Below are positions 21,061 through 32,786 of a stretch of 64,000 nucleotides of DNA, piece by piece. Within the stretch, counting starts at the first letter, position 1, and the number at the start of each line of letters is the position of its first letter. The notes under the pieces are model-generated. The model saw only the letters and a program-made list of their open reading frames with translations. It made no database searches and was not told where the DNA came from. The position numbers were made by a program, and so were the translations under genes. This DNA is from Dimorphilus gyrociliatus (Eukaryota > Annelida > Polychaeta > Dinophilidae), in assembly GCA_904063045.1 (NCBI GenBank), contig CAJFCJ010000113.1, forward strand, positions 17,444-81,443, in the 5' to 3' direction.

Positions 21061-21438
21061 ATTGGAAAGTGAGCAATTACTTTTGAAAGCTATTGATGGT
21101 TTAGCACTGAAAGATAATACAGAAAATGGTTTTTTCTCATGTAGTGGAATTAGTATAAATGATGATATGAGGAGAATTACATTTACTATGGATAGTTTCA
21201 TATTGTGAACAGTTACTCTCTTCTTCAATAATTCAATGCTTGTATATATTTTTTCGAATATTGGAGATTTCACACAGTTCATCCAATAAATTCCTTGTTC
21301 ATGAAACTTTTGGGCATGTGTTGTCCTTAATTTGTTGACTCATGATCACTTTTCTTGGTCAATCTAGATGAAATCTTCAACAAACCAACTATATTACTAT
21401 CTTTTAAACATTTAATAACAATATTTTTTTTTATTTCT

Positions 21439-21780
21439 AGATATTTCAAACATTTATCATGATGCTGCTATTCAAGTTGCAGTTGAAATATTAGATATAT
21501 ACTTACAAAGGCAAATTTGCTCTTTAAAAAACAAAGCAACACTTGAATATTTATTCTATAATTATCAATTTATTGGAGATAGAATATCATTTTGTATAAT
21601 TAATGGGATAAAAAAAGTATTGAAAATTTCTTATTCTGATGATAGAAAACAATGTAAATTTGGCATATTTCCAATTTTACTAAATTTTGAAAATTATTTA
21701 ACACTTATAGACTCAAAGAAATTCATCAATCTTTATAAGAGAAATATGAATATTTCAAAACTTTGTAAAGATATATTTTA
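21439..21780 (+). CDS. unrecognised exon of about 113 codons
   Basis: It follows an excellent acceptor ('tttttatttctag', ending 21438) and is open to a TAA at 21778. The protein is mixed alpha and beta with two Cys and no known motif ('HDAAIQVAVEILDIYLQRQI' at the start). It lies between the discoidin-like exon and the Ig-like exons of gene B and may belong to either. I do not recognise it. Confidence 0.4.
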
Positions 21781-22640
21781 AATTCAAACAATAACATTCT
21801 TGAAAATCTTCTTCATTCAGTTCAATGCTGTCGTTTTTCATCAATGAAATACATTGAATAAATAAATATCTATATGAACATACCTATGAGCAACTTAGGA
21901 GTTGAGTCTTAAATATAAAATTTTCTTTCTTGGTCATGACAAAGGTGAGGGCTATGAGGAAGCAGGATGTTCTTTTGTCATTTGTTACTTGTCAGTAACT
22001 TAATTGGGCCTAAACACAATTTGTAGGTAAATAGCACCCTACAGATAGGAAATTAAACAAAAATTGTAAGTCTTTTATTGGAATTGAGGAGTAGATTCAT
22101 TCCCACTTCTGGTACTTCCGGATTTATAAACTAAAAAGTATTTTTACAAATTTATGAATATTTTTTCTAATTTTTAAACTATACGTTACATTGACAAATT
22201 GTGTTTTCACCATGTTCTTTAAACACGCCTCTATGACAACTACAACATTGTAATGCATTTGCAGCAGCATGAACAAATTTACATACATGGTGAATTATTC
22301 TAGTTTGTGAATAAAATGAATATATTCATGTTGTAGTAGCTTTTCTTCTGATTTTAACATTGAATGTATACCTGGAAAGACTTTGTCCTTTCTGGGCCGC
22401 TTTTAGTAAAATTTGTTATCAGATAAAATCTCCACTCTATGACATATACAAGGAGAGATGTTAACATATACTCAGTACTAGCTTGAATATTCAGAGACTT
22501 TGAAAAGAGAATGAATGTTGTTAATTGTAATAATATGTATGTCTTTATCCTTTTCAGGTTAGTAAATAGTATATTTTTTTCTGAGAGATGCATATTTAAA
22601 ATGTATATTTTAGCATTGAATTTGCCTTATTTTTTTTCAG
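21781..22640. other. non-coding between unnamed exon and gene B
   Basis: No supported exon. Open frames on either strand near 22354-22711 are AT-driven. The segment ends in a strong pyrimidine tract and acceptor ('tttttttcag', 22631-22640). Confidence 0.4.
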
Positions 22641-24660
22641 CTAAATTTCTTTCATTCCCTGAAAGTAAAGTTGCTAAACTGGGAAGTCATCAACCTTTTC
22701 TTATAGTTTAACTGGTAGATATATATGTTTAGAAATGTTTTGCAGTATTTTTATAATCAATTTACTTTTTAGAAAAGAAGGGTATTACACTTAAGAGAGA
22801 TGACAACACTATTATTTACAAAACTCCTAATTTTCATCCAAGCCTTAAGGGTAGATGGAAAGTTACTCCAGCTGAAGAGAGTTCATCTTACACTTTTGAA
22901 ATTATTGATGTAGATAAAGTAAGGTTTCTTTCCATACAAAATAGAAATTATTTTAAAAGAAAATCTAATTTAATACAATAACAACAGAATGATAGTGGAA
23001 CCGTTGAAGCAATTGTTGAGAGTGGGAATAAAATTGACAATACGACTACTTATGGCACCTTTAATGCTATATACATTTTTTGTATTTGAAAATGAAATAT
23101 GACTAACTTAGTGTATATTTTTAAAATTCAAGATTCCAAACCAATAATTGAAAAATTTCCAAATGATTTACAAAAAGATGGTGAAACCCACTGCACAATA
23201 TTTGTCAATGGATGGATTATGATGGTATACATAGTGTGACAAGAATTTGTAGGCATCAAGGTAAGTTGGTTACTGATAAAATGAAAGAATAAAGATGATA
23301 GATAATGGAAATAAAAAAAATTTTTCTTTCTTTACAGGACTTAATTCCACTGCTTATCTACTTCAGAAAAAGAACAATCTGAAAATGTATGTAAAAAATC
23401 TTTTATAATTATACTCTAGATTTTAAATCAAACAAATTCTACAGATATAAAGTTAAATATTTAGAAAATAGAAAAAATCTTATTTGTTTAAAATGTTACA
23501 AAACTACTAAACCATGTAAATTTTTCAATTTTGATGATCTATCTCTTTCCTCAAATTAATATTTCTTGTATAAAATACAGTTATGTTTGCTGGTGTGCAA
23601 TCATATAGACATCGAGTTGACACTGCAAAACAACAATTAGTTTATTTGAGAAAAAAAAGAAAGCATTTAAATTATATCTAGGGACAGAAGAACTAAAATA
23701 TAACTGGTGCCCCAAATTACAATTCTATTATACTAAGCAAATTGATGATAATAAAGATTATTTTGCTGTTATTTTCAATAATTATACTACTGGTATTAAA
23801 AGAAGAAATAAAATAGATCAATTTGTTTTCAATAATTATACAGATTTTACATGCAGTGTTACAGAGATGAAGGGTAATAAACTCACAGAAATAGAAATAT
23901 ACTTTAAAATAGTGATAGTTTCATGTATTTTTCTGTTTAATTGCATAGATTTTATAATAGAAAGAACACCAGATTATATGAAAAATACATTCTTTAAGAA
24001 CATTATAAGTTCTAGTAAAACATTAGTAATAAATTCAAAAACATTGGGTATTACACCATTATTGGTTGATTATAATCGGTATTGGGAAAGTTATGAGTTC
24101 TTATGGTTATTGGAAAAAATCAGATTACAATCCTTGTTAAGTAGCTTTAGAAATGCATTTGCAATGTTCAAATATAAGTTTATGTTACCAGGAAGTATGG
24201 ATATAATTCTTGGCCCAATTTTTTTATATATTTGGTTATTTTTACAAATATTTTCATTAATAGGAATGAAATTGATAAAAGACAGAAGAAATAGCACAAT
24301 GACTGTGCATTTAAGTAATAAACCCTATGATTTTACATCATTTATGAATAATTATTACAAGTATATAATTAGCAAATTTCTTTTTGACCATTCAAGTTAT
24401 ATAATACAATTTTTAAGTTATATGGACGTATATCAGGCATTTTGTCAACTAGATCAAAAAGTGAATTTACCTTCAAAGTTATCCCTTTGTTTTATATAGA
24501 AAGATTCAATTACATTACAATCATTTAATACATATGACCTTCAAAGAATCTCTAAAACAAAGCGTATAACCTCTAAACTATATGAAACTGAATCAGCAGA
24601 ATGCCAAACTGTTCAAATTTCAATAATTTCATGTATAGATTTAGCAAGTAAATGATTTCA
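22641..24660 (+). pseudogene. gene B, N-terminal ectodomain (Ig-like domains and unrecognised region)
   Basis: Short exons with good splice sites encode an Ig-like domain in pieces. The pieces are 'LSFPESKVAKLGSHQPF' (22641), 'GRWKVTPAEESSSYTFEI' ending in 'gataaa|gtaagg' (22774-22919), and 'NDSGTVEAIVESG' (22988). A second Ig-like start is at about 23132 ('GETHCTIFVNGW'). Exons from 23640 to 24660 then encode a region resembling the pre-LDLa region of gene A ('YTDFTCSVTEM', 'SYEFLWLLEKIRLQSLLSS'). Stops at 24498 and between blocks indicate decay. It continues into the LDLa-LRR-7TM part at 24.9-26.6 kb. Confidence 0.5.
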
Positions 24661-24899
24661 TATACTGAGAAAAGTGTTGTAGTATGCTGTACAGAAGTAA
24701 CTATACAGGACATATGCTTAGGTATGCTTAGATATTTTGTTTAAAAATTAAGAGAGATTTTCTATTTCAATTTCGGGCCCATCTAAAAAATATTAATTAG
24801 ATAAGAAAATATTTTATCTATGATCCTTTTATAAAAAAATCAACACTGCAATGGAGAAATAAACTGCTATGAAATTTGCACAAATACTGCTGATAAATG

Positions 24900-26640
24900 T
24901 AAAATTTTTTTTTAGTTTTTTATCTGCATTTAAGTTATTGTACAGATTGCAGTAATACAAATTTATTTTTTTGTGACAACAAATGTATTCCTATTGAAAA
25001 AGCATGTGATTTTCAAAAGGATTGTAATGATGTATCTGATGAAGATTTAGAATATTGCATGAGAAAGATACCTGCTCTATTCACAGATGAATTATGTAAT
25101 GAGATTAATGGTTTAGAAACTCTTAAATATAATTGTCACCTAAAATATGATTCAATGGGTAATCTACTGACAAAAGTTCATTATCCATACCTTCAATTAT
25201 ATGATTGTCACGTACAAAAATGTAACAGAGGGGAATATCTCTGTAAGCCAAATACTTATTGTATTTCAATTAGACAAGTTTGTGATGGTATTCTCCATTG
25301 TCCTGAATATGATGATGAAAGCCATTGTGATAATTGATAACTTATCTTCATATTGCAAGATCTAATTCTGATACTTATTAATTGTGGAATAAAAAAACAG
25401 AACTTTTTAAACCAAAAGGATATTTTGAATGTAGAAATGAGAAATATTATATTGACCTTTCAGAATTATGCAATGGAATTGTAGATTGTGTTCAAGGAAA
25501 TGATGAACTATACTGCAATTGTTCTAATGACTGTCCAAAAAATTGTGTTTGTCAGTCATTCTATTCTTTAAATTGTAACTTCAAGTACACAGTTTCCAAT
25601 TGGTTAAAAGAAAATGAAATATATTTTTGGAAGAATGTAAATATTTCAAGGTTCAAATTGAATTTTAAAAAGCTTTTTAAACATCAATATGTCTCTGTGA
25701 CATATTTAACAATAACTTTAAGTAGAATAAATATCAATGAAATTGCAAATACTTTTCCCAATGTATTTTTTTTGAAAATTCAAAAAAATAACTTGATACA
25801 TTTAAATAGATTATCAAGAAGTTCCCTTTCTAAAATTCAAATTATAAATCTCTTTGATAATGATATCATTTGGAAGATTTTTCATTTATAATTTTTCCAA
25901 ATCTCAGAAAGTTTATTTTATCTAAAACTAATTTATCTAAAGTAACATTTAATCTTTTTAGAGAGTGTAGAAAATTTGAATATCTTGACCTGAGCAAATG
26001 TCAAATTAAAAAGATTGAACACAACTCTTTTTTACATTTGGTATCATTAAAATCTTTTTTATTAGAAAAATCTTTTAACATGAAAAATGGTAAATTTTTT
26101 ATTGAGCATTTGAGAATGTTAGTAAACTTGTCAAGTGAATATTTTGAATTATGTTGTTTTGCATGGATTTCCATGCATTCAAATGAAATTAAAAATTGCC
26201 AGCCCAATAAATCATTGTTTAATTCATGTGCTGACTTGTTACAATCAAATTTAATACATGTAATTTTATGGATGATCAATGTGACATCATTTATTGGAAA
26301 TGTTTCTTCATTAATATTTTACGATATATTTTCAAAAAAACAAAAAAATTTCCTTCTTTTGAGTCTGGTATGTGCAGATTTGAATATTTCGATATATTTC
26401 ATTTCAATTGGAATAGTTGATGTAATGTTTTGAGGAGAATATGTGGAAAATGATTTTAATTGGAGAAATAGTTCAATATGTATTTCAAGTTGTTATTTAT
26501 CCAATGGTAAAAGTATTTAAATCTGACTCACTAATGAGTAGTATAATTTTCATGGGCATTTCCAGTGTTTTTCTGGATTTTTTCTGTCTCTTAGATTTAA
26601 CTATCAGAATTAAATTTTGTTGAAGAAATAATTAAATTGA
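24900..26640 (+). pseudogene. gene B: broken LDLa-LRR-7TM receptor paralogue
   Basis: Three LDLa modules are recognisable ('ACDFQKDCNDVSDEDLEYC', 'VCDGILHCPEYDDESHC', 'LCNGIVDCVQGNDELYC'). They are followed by a 'NCVCQSFYSLNC' hinge, LRRs, the conserved 'ELCCFAW...CQP...SCADLL' hinge and TM1-TM2. It is disabled by a frameshift near 25885 and a TGA at 26431-26433, where gene A has Arg in 'YRGNY' (here *GEY). Only degraded sequence follows ('WRNSSICI', then decay), and TM4-7 and the kinase-like tail are missing. It sits 5 kb from gene A in the same orientation, consistent with tandem duplication. Confidence 0.75.
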
Positions 26641-27135
26641 CATTTAAAAGAAATTTGTTTTTTATTGTCCAAATGGTTACTACTTCTAGAACATTTCACA
26701 TTTCTATCTTGTCAATCTCTTTACATGTTAAAAGATAAGAAAGATATGAATTTTTTTCAGATTGTCTCTCAATGAGACACATTCTACTGTCTTCTTTTCC
26801 ATTATTGATTATCTTGAAAACAATATAGATAGATATCTTACTATTGAATTCAGTAATTTTCTTTAAAGTTATCATTATTTTTCTATTATTACTAAATATT
26901 TCCTTTCCCATTGTAAAGTTATATTCAAATGTTAAAGTATTTGTTAACAATTTTGAGCATGTACTCCAATCTTTATCATTTTTATTACATTTAGAAAGTA
27001 GGTCGAAATTTAATTTCCTTTTTCCTTTTGAATAAATAAAAAAAAAGCAAGAAAATGAAACAAGGAATTGAAAATTTTAAAAATTTAAAATTACTTTTAT
27101 TTAAGATTTGAACATAATGACTTGTTTCTATTAAA
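26641..27135. other. non-coding between convergent gene B and gene D
   Basis: AT-rich sequence without a supported exon on either strand; short open frames in both directions overlap each other and show no domain. Confidence 0.4.
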
Positions 27136-28803
27136 TCATTTTTGAAGTGTTGTTTGAATAGTTGCCAATATATCTTTGCCATAGGTTTCTCCTTTACCAT
27201 AATTAATTTCATTGTCATTTATATCCAACCAAAATATACTCCATTCATTGCATTGAATTAATGATTGTGACAAACCAAATGTAACAATATCCACAAAAGG
27301 TTCACTAGTTTCTATTGAAGATTGAGTCTGACTATTTGTAGTTATTGTATCAATCTTCAATGTAATCTGTTCAGTTGTTTCACTCTTAAAGGCAATTGTT
27401 AGTTATGAACAGCTATTGTTTCCCTCTTGTTTACCTTTAACCTTGAACTTAATGGATTGTAGATTGTACTTTCCATGGTATATATCTTGTAGACTATAGA
27501 ATGTATAATTTGTACCTTGAATCCAGAGTATATTCTCTTCAGTTTCTAAAATAAAGAGAAAAACATTAAGTGTAGAACACTTTTTTAAAAAAGAATGAAT
27601 TTTAGAATAAAACTCTCTCTCTCTTTCTATATATACTTTTTGTACAAACTTTAAAATGATTGAATCCAACATCATTGTTTCCATAAACATCTGCTATGGT
27701 AACTTTCAATGATGACTCAATTTTTAAATGCTTATAGGTTAAGCAATGATACATATTATCCTGAGCCAAATTATTCAATTCATCAGCAAACCCTGAACTC
27801 CATAACAAACTCACAGCTTTTATTAAACTTTGAATTTGTCTTCTAAGAAAAAAGAATATAATGGATATGTTAATATTTTAAAAATAATTAATAAATTTCT
27901 ATATATACTTGTTCTTATAGCAAATAATTTGTGGTACAGCTGGAAATGCAAATGTTATTTCTATATATTTGCCTACACATGATGTCACAGGTGATTGATT
28001 TGCTCCACATTTTAGTATGAAATCAATAGGCATAAGTCTATTAAGAGCATTATCACATGGATAATTTTCTTTTGAAGTATTGCTTACACAAGTAGCTCCT
28101 AATGCAGAATCAGCAATATTTATAAATTCTTCTTCATTGTCATCTTTAGCACTGGAGACTATATAAAAAAATATTAAATGGTACATAACTTAATTTTTTT
28201 TTCAATCACTATTGTAAAAAGTTTTACCCTGCTCATAGGCATACGCAAAAATTTCATTAAAACCAATGTTTGATAGTAGAGAATAAGGAGGAACAGGTCT
28301 CAAACTTATACTGGATGCTTGTAATCCAATTTCTTCTAGTAGGAGACAATTTCCAACTGTATCAACTTGGTAAACTGGTTTATAAGTAGAGTTGTTGAAT
28401 GAAATTTCTACTGATTTTATTTTATGTTCATCCACTACAGTTCTTTGACTAAGACTAATTCCAATTAACTCGTAAACTTTTTTAAAATTTATTTTAATCC
28501 AATGTTCAGTACATGCTAAACCAGAACAATGTGCTGACCAATCACAAACATTTATCCATTGTGGTTCTAAGGCATTCTGACATGTATAGTCTACTGTAGA
28601 AAGTGGTGGATGCACAGAACTGGCTTGACAAGTTGCTCCATTCTCCACAGATGCAACATTAATAATTCTTCTGTCTATTTTTTAAAATAGATACAAAAAT
28701 TTATTTGTTTAACATTTGATATGAAAAAAAATACAGTACTAATTTGTAAAGTATAACAAACAGTTGCATTGAAAATCACAACAAGAAAGGGAATAGCTTT
28801 CAT
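27136..28803 (-). CDS. secreted discoidin-like x2 plus FAMeT-like domain protein
   Basis: Minus-strand multi-exon gene. Exon 1 starts at 28803 with a signal peptide ('MKAIPFLVVIFNATVCYTLQ'). Exon 2 (about 28675-28228) is a discoidin/F5-8C-like domain with 'DYTCQNAL', 'EHWIKINFKKVYELIGISL' and 'KIKSVEISF'. Exon 3 (about 28164-27908) starts a second such domain ('NYPCDNALNRL', 'KYIEITFAFPAVPQIICY'), completed by exon 4 (about 27842-27640). The last part has the signature of the farnesoic-acid-O-methyltransferase-type (Methyltransf_FA) domain: 'SIFWLDINDNEINYGKG'. An in-frame TAA at 27403-27405 separates the penultimate block from this motif with the frame still open on both sides, so the copy may be a recent pseudogene. 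The role is probably extracellular recognition. Confidence 0.62.
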
Positions 28804-29823
28804 CTTGAAAATCATGTAAGAATTTATAAACAGATTGCTCACTCTCTGAAAGATCTTGCACTTGGCAATTAGTTTTCCATTTATAGTTGAAAATGCTTTG
28901 ATAACAGTATTGACATATTTTTTTGACTTTTGTGATGAATAAGCAAAAAAACTTTTGGAAAAGAATTGTACAATGAAGAAGTAATTTCTAAAATATTTAT
29001 GTGTCAATTAACACCAATTAATTTTTTTTATACAATTTTCAATTATTCTTTAGATTTTTAAGAATAGAAACATCTATAAATAATTAGTACATACTAAAAG
29101 GTTTCTTTTTCCAAAGAATATTTTCAATATAACATTAAAAAACTTGTATTTATATATCTATTGAGAATTGTTAGAGATTTTGTATTGGTATGACTAGCTA
29201 CCTGCTTACTCATTTCAAAGGAAAGATTTTGAATTATTTACAAGTTAAATCAATCCATAAAAACAATTACTTAGAGATAAATTTGCAACACAGTTTCATT
29301 ATCTGCAAATCAAGATTGAGATTCTAGGATTTTTCATTGAAATTCAGTTTTAGTAACTTGTTAATTTCAACTAAACTTTTCAAAATATCTTGAATGTCAT
29401 ATTTTACTTTTACACATATATAATGGCTCCATCTGTTTTAGTCAAATATTCAATTTTCTATATCAGTATTTCTTAATGAATATTATACATATATACTATG
29501 ATAGTTTAGTTTAATGGGGAAATTAGCTGAACTATAATGCATGAATAGCTTTTCTACCAGTTTTCAGAAGTTTGTCATTCAAAGAGACAAGAATTTATTA
29601 GATATAAGAAAAAAACCTAAACGCTATTACATAAATGATTGGAATCTTCCTACATTTTGGATAACAAAATTTTATTTATTACATTTGCTCTTGTTGATAT
29701 GACCTGTTGACCTACTTTCACATAGCACAATAAGCACACAATGCACAGAAAACATTTCTGAAAAATGTACATACAGAGACTGAGTAACTTTAACACCACA
29801 TTTTTTCTATTAAGGAAACCAAT
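28804..29823. other. non-coding between gene D and LRR gene 1
   Basis: About 1 kb of AT-rich sequence upstream of gene D and downstream of LRR gene 1. No exon, repeat or structured element recognised. Confidence 0.4.
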
Positions 29824-31618
29824 CTAAAAATCATTTACTTCATAAATTTGTACTTTTGTGAAACATGGCAATTTCTCTTCAATAACATTACGTAATTCCT
29901 CAATAATTGAGTCATGTGTGTTATTTAAGCATCTTGATAAATTCACATCAATGGAATCAAAATTATCAACATTAAAAGTTAGACGAATGGCCTTCAATGA
30001 TGGAAAACCTGGTATTGTTTCAATAATAAAATCCAGATGAGTTGCATTGTCAATATCTAATGGTCCAAGTTGAATTTGTGAAATATGTTTTCTAGATATT
30101 TGCAATCCTTTAAAGATATCTTTAAATTGAGTTGTAAAACATCTATCACCAATTATAATTACTTTTTGTAATGATTTACATTCTCCAAGTAAAATAGTTA
30201 AATTCTCATTCTGTTCCCCATTTAAACAGTAATTTTGAAGATTGATACTTAAAAGAGAATGAGAAGATGATAATAATCCTTGGCACATTTTCTCAAATGC
30301 TTTAGAAATTTTCAAATTATAAATAAGTGAAAAATCTCTAAGTGAATTACATTGTTTGAGTAAATCAGCTAAAGAGTTTCCTTGTTTTTCATTCAACCCA
30401 CAATAGAGAACATCAATATATTCAAGAGTTTTAGATGATAATTTCAATGCATTGCATATTATAAGAAAACCATCTCCACAGTTAATATTACCACTTAAAT
30501 TTATTCCTTTCAATTGAGTACATTCAGCTAGTAAATCACTGAAATGATTGCATTGTTCTGAATCTAAATCACAGCTTGATACATCAATTGATAGCAGAGT
30601 TTTGGAAGATGATTTTAAACTACTGCATATTCTTTTAAAATTATCACCAAAGTTAAATATTCCACTAATATTAATTTTTTGCAGAAAAGTACACTCCTTG
30701 ACAAAATCAGCAAAATGACTAAATAGATTCTTCAATCGACAACAGAAAGAGAAATTAATAGATACAAGATTATTGATTGATAATTTGAATCTATTGCAAA
30801 TCCTTTTAAAATCAATAGCTGAAAGATTATTATCACGATTGAAATTGCATTTTGATCTATTGTCAGAAAATTCATTGTTGATTAGAGGTGATGATGATTT
30901 GAAATGATCAATTAATAGATAACTTTTAACATTTTTTGGAAGAGTGATCTCTCTTAATGAAAGACATTCCCTAACCAAACAATTTAGGTAGACATTTTCA
31001 TTTTCAACTATTGGAACAGAAATTCCATTAAAGTTAATATTTTGAAGAGATTGAGATGATACTTTCAATCCATTACATATCATCTCAAATCCATCTGCTA
31101 ATTTATTATTTCCTGACAAGAGGAATGTTTCCAGTGACCTACATTCTTTGAGTAAATCATATAAATGATAAGCTTGACTGTCATCAATGCTACAATGGGA
31201 AAAATTAATTGTTAATAGACTAGCAGATGATGATTTTAAACTATTGCATAATATTTGAAATACTTCATCAGACATAGCATTGTTTGCCAATTGAATATTT
31301 TGCAGTTGAGTACAGTTTGAAAGTAAATTGCTTAAATAGCAAATTTGTTGACTATTTAAGCAACAAAATGAAAAATCAATTGATAAAAGAGACATAGATG
31401 ACAATTGTAATCCATTGCATATTTTCTTGAAATCTTCGCTAAATCGAGTGTTAAACCTGAAATTGATTTCTTTCAGTAAAATGCATTCAGCAACGAAATC
31501 AGGTAATAAACTACAGGTCATTTCTGTTAATGAGCAAAAAGATAAATTTAATGAACAAAGATTTTTTGCAGATTGTTTTAGTCCTTTATATTTCCATAAA
31601 CATTGTTTTACCTCCTGA
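29824..31618 (-). CDS. LRR gene 1 (RNI-type leucine-rich repeats)
   Basis: The ORF from ATG at 31521 has 565 codons and about eight double repeats of about 56 residues. Each pairs 'GF..ICNGLKSSS.SL..I..S.C.L' with 'LL.EC..L..I.LSGN', typical of ribonuclease-inhibitor-like LRRs. The open frame extends upstream of the first ATG by a further half repeat ('SAKNLCSLNLSFCSLTEM') to a frameshift near 31600. More decayed repeat sequence ('ECKLLKDVNISG') lies at about 31620-31680. The present start is therefore probably inside an originally longer gene. No NACHT, death or membrane domain is attached. The LRR solenoid suggests protein binding; partners are unknown. Confidence 0.72.
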
Positions 31619-31989
31619 ACATTTACTTCCGCTTATATTGACATCTTTCAATAATTTACATTCATGAAGTAAATCAGTTTGTCTGTATTTATCTCTCCAT
31701 TATAAAATTTATTCCTTAAAACAAATATTCTACATTGCAGATGCTGATAGCATTTCTTTTCAAAGTAACATACTTTACTTTCACCATAACCATTTAAACT
31801 TTATGTTGAAGGGCATCTATTAGCTTGTAAAATGAGCAGTTGGCTTCCACTTTACCATCATTGTTTGTTCTAATCACCAATCCATACACAGATCATCTGG
31901 AAAGACACCATAGATCATTATTTATACAAGTATCTTCCAAGGAGGTAAAAAAAATTTACTTGAAAAACTACCTTGATGAAGTGGAAAAC

Positions 31990-32178
31990 ACAGATACTAC
32001 AGAAAATGTCCACAAATGGCTACCTTTACCCTAACCCTAACACAGCCCTTGGCTTTACCTAACCTTTAGATGAGACCTCTTTAAGCAGAAATCAGTTTCT
32101 GTGCTTCTCCTTAGCATTTTTTAATCTAAAACCTAGCCTTGAAATTTCTCATTTGTGGACATTTTCTGTTGACCCCAT
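31990..32178. mobile_element. MULE-like MITE with telomere-like core
   Basis: Ends are inverted: 'ctacagaaaatgtccacaaat' on the left and 'atttgtggacattttctgttg' on the right, followed by acccc. The interior carries 'ccctaaccctaac' near the left end. The size (about 190 bp) and arrangement match the 188-bp element at 44652. No clear target duplication. Confidence 0.7.
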
Positions 32179-32257
32179 TGCTATTTTGGTCTATACCTAT
32201 TCAAAATTCATGAAATAATCTGTAAATGGAAAATAATTAATAATGTTTAACATGAAA

Positions 32258-32300
32258 AGGAGCTAGGGTTAGGTTAGGGTCAGGTTAACCTAACCCTGAA
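32258..32300. repeat. interstitial telomere-like repeat, inverted
   Basis: 'agggttaggttagggt' runs into 'aacctaaccctg', so TTAGGG-like units on one strand meet their complement. It is a short imperfect palindrome of telomere-type sequence. Confidence 0.6.
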
Positions 32301-32544
32301 AGTAAAAATAGTTTAGTTTTGTTTTTTTATAGAAATTTTTTTTGTATGTTCTTGTTTGAATGTGTTCTTAGAATTTAAAAAATCAATAGATAGATAGGTT
32401 ATCTTTGTATTAATTTTTGTTCAAAACATCTTGCTTTTGCCAAATTAAAAAGAAATTAATATTTTAAATCCAACACATTCAATCCCTTAAATTGCTTCAA
32501 GTGTCTATTTTCTATGACTGCTTCACAAATACCAAATAGGTACT

Positions 32545-32720
32545 CTTATAAATGTGCTCTGATCTACTATAGATAAGCAGTATTGAATTTGTATTGCACT
32601 GGCTAATAAGCACTGAGAGATAAGCAGTGTTGACTACTACTACTAGGATCAGAACTTGGAAAATACAATTGTGACAAGGCAGAAATTCCTACAATTCTAA
32701 AACAACTAAGTAAATTTTAC
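32545..32720 (+). repeat. internally deleted Gypsy2-type solo LTR next to LRR gene 2
   Basis: The left part matches the beginning of the 935-bp LTR ('gataagcagtattgaatttg' and following). The right part matches its end ('caattgtgac...cagaaattcctacaatt...aacaa.taa'). The middle, including the TATA region, is missing. It ends about 65 bp before the ATG of LRR gene 2. Confidence 0.7.
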
Positions 32721-32786
32721 TGGAGTAATATTATTAAATAAGTCAGTCAACTGATAAGCAAGACATTTTGTATTGATATACCAAAA

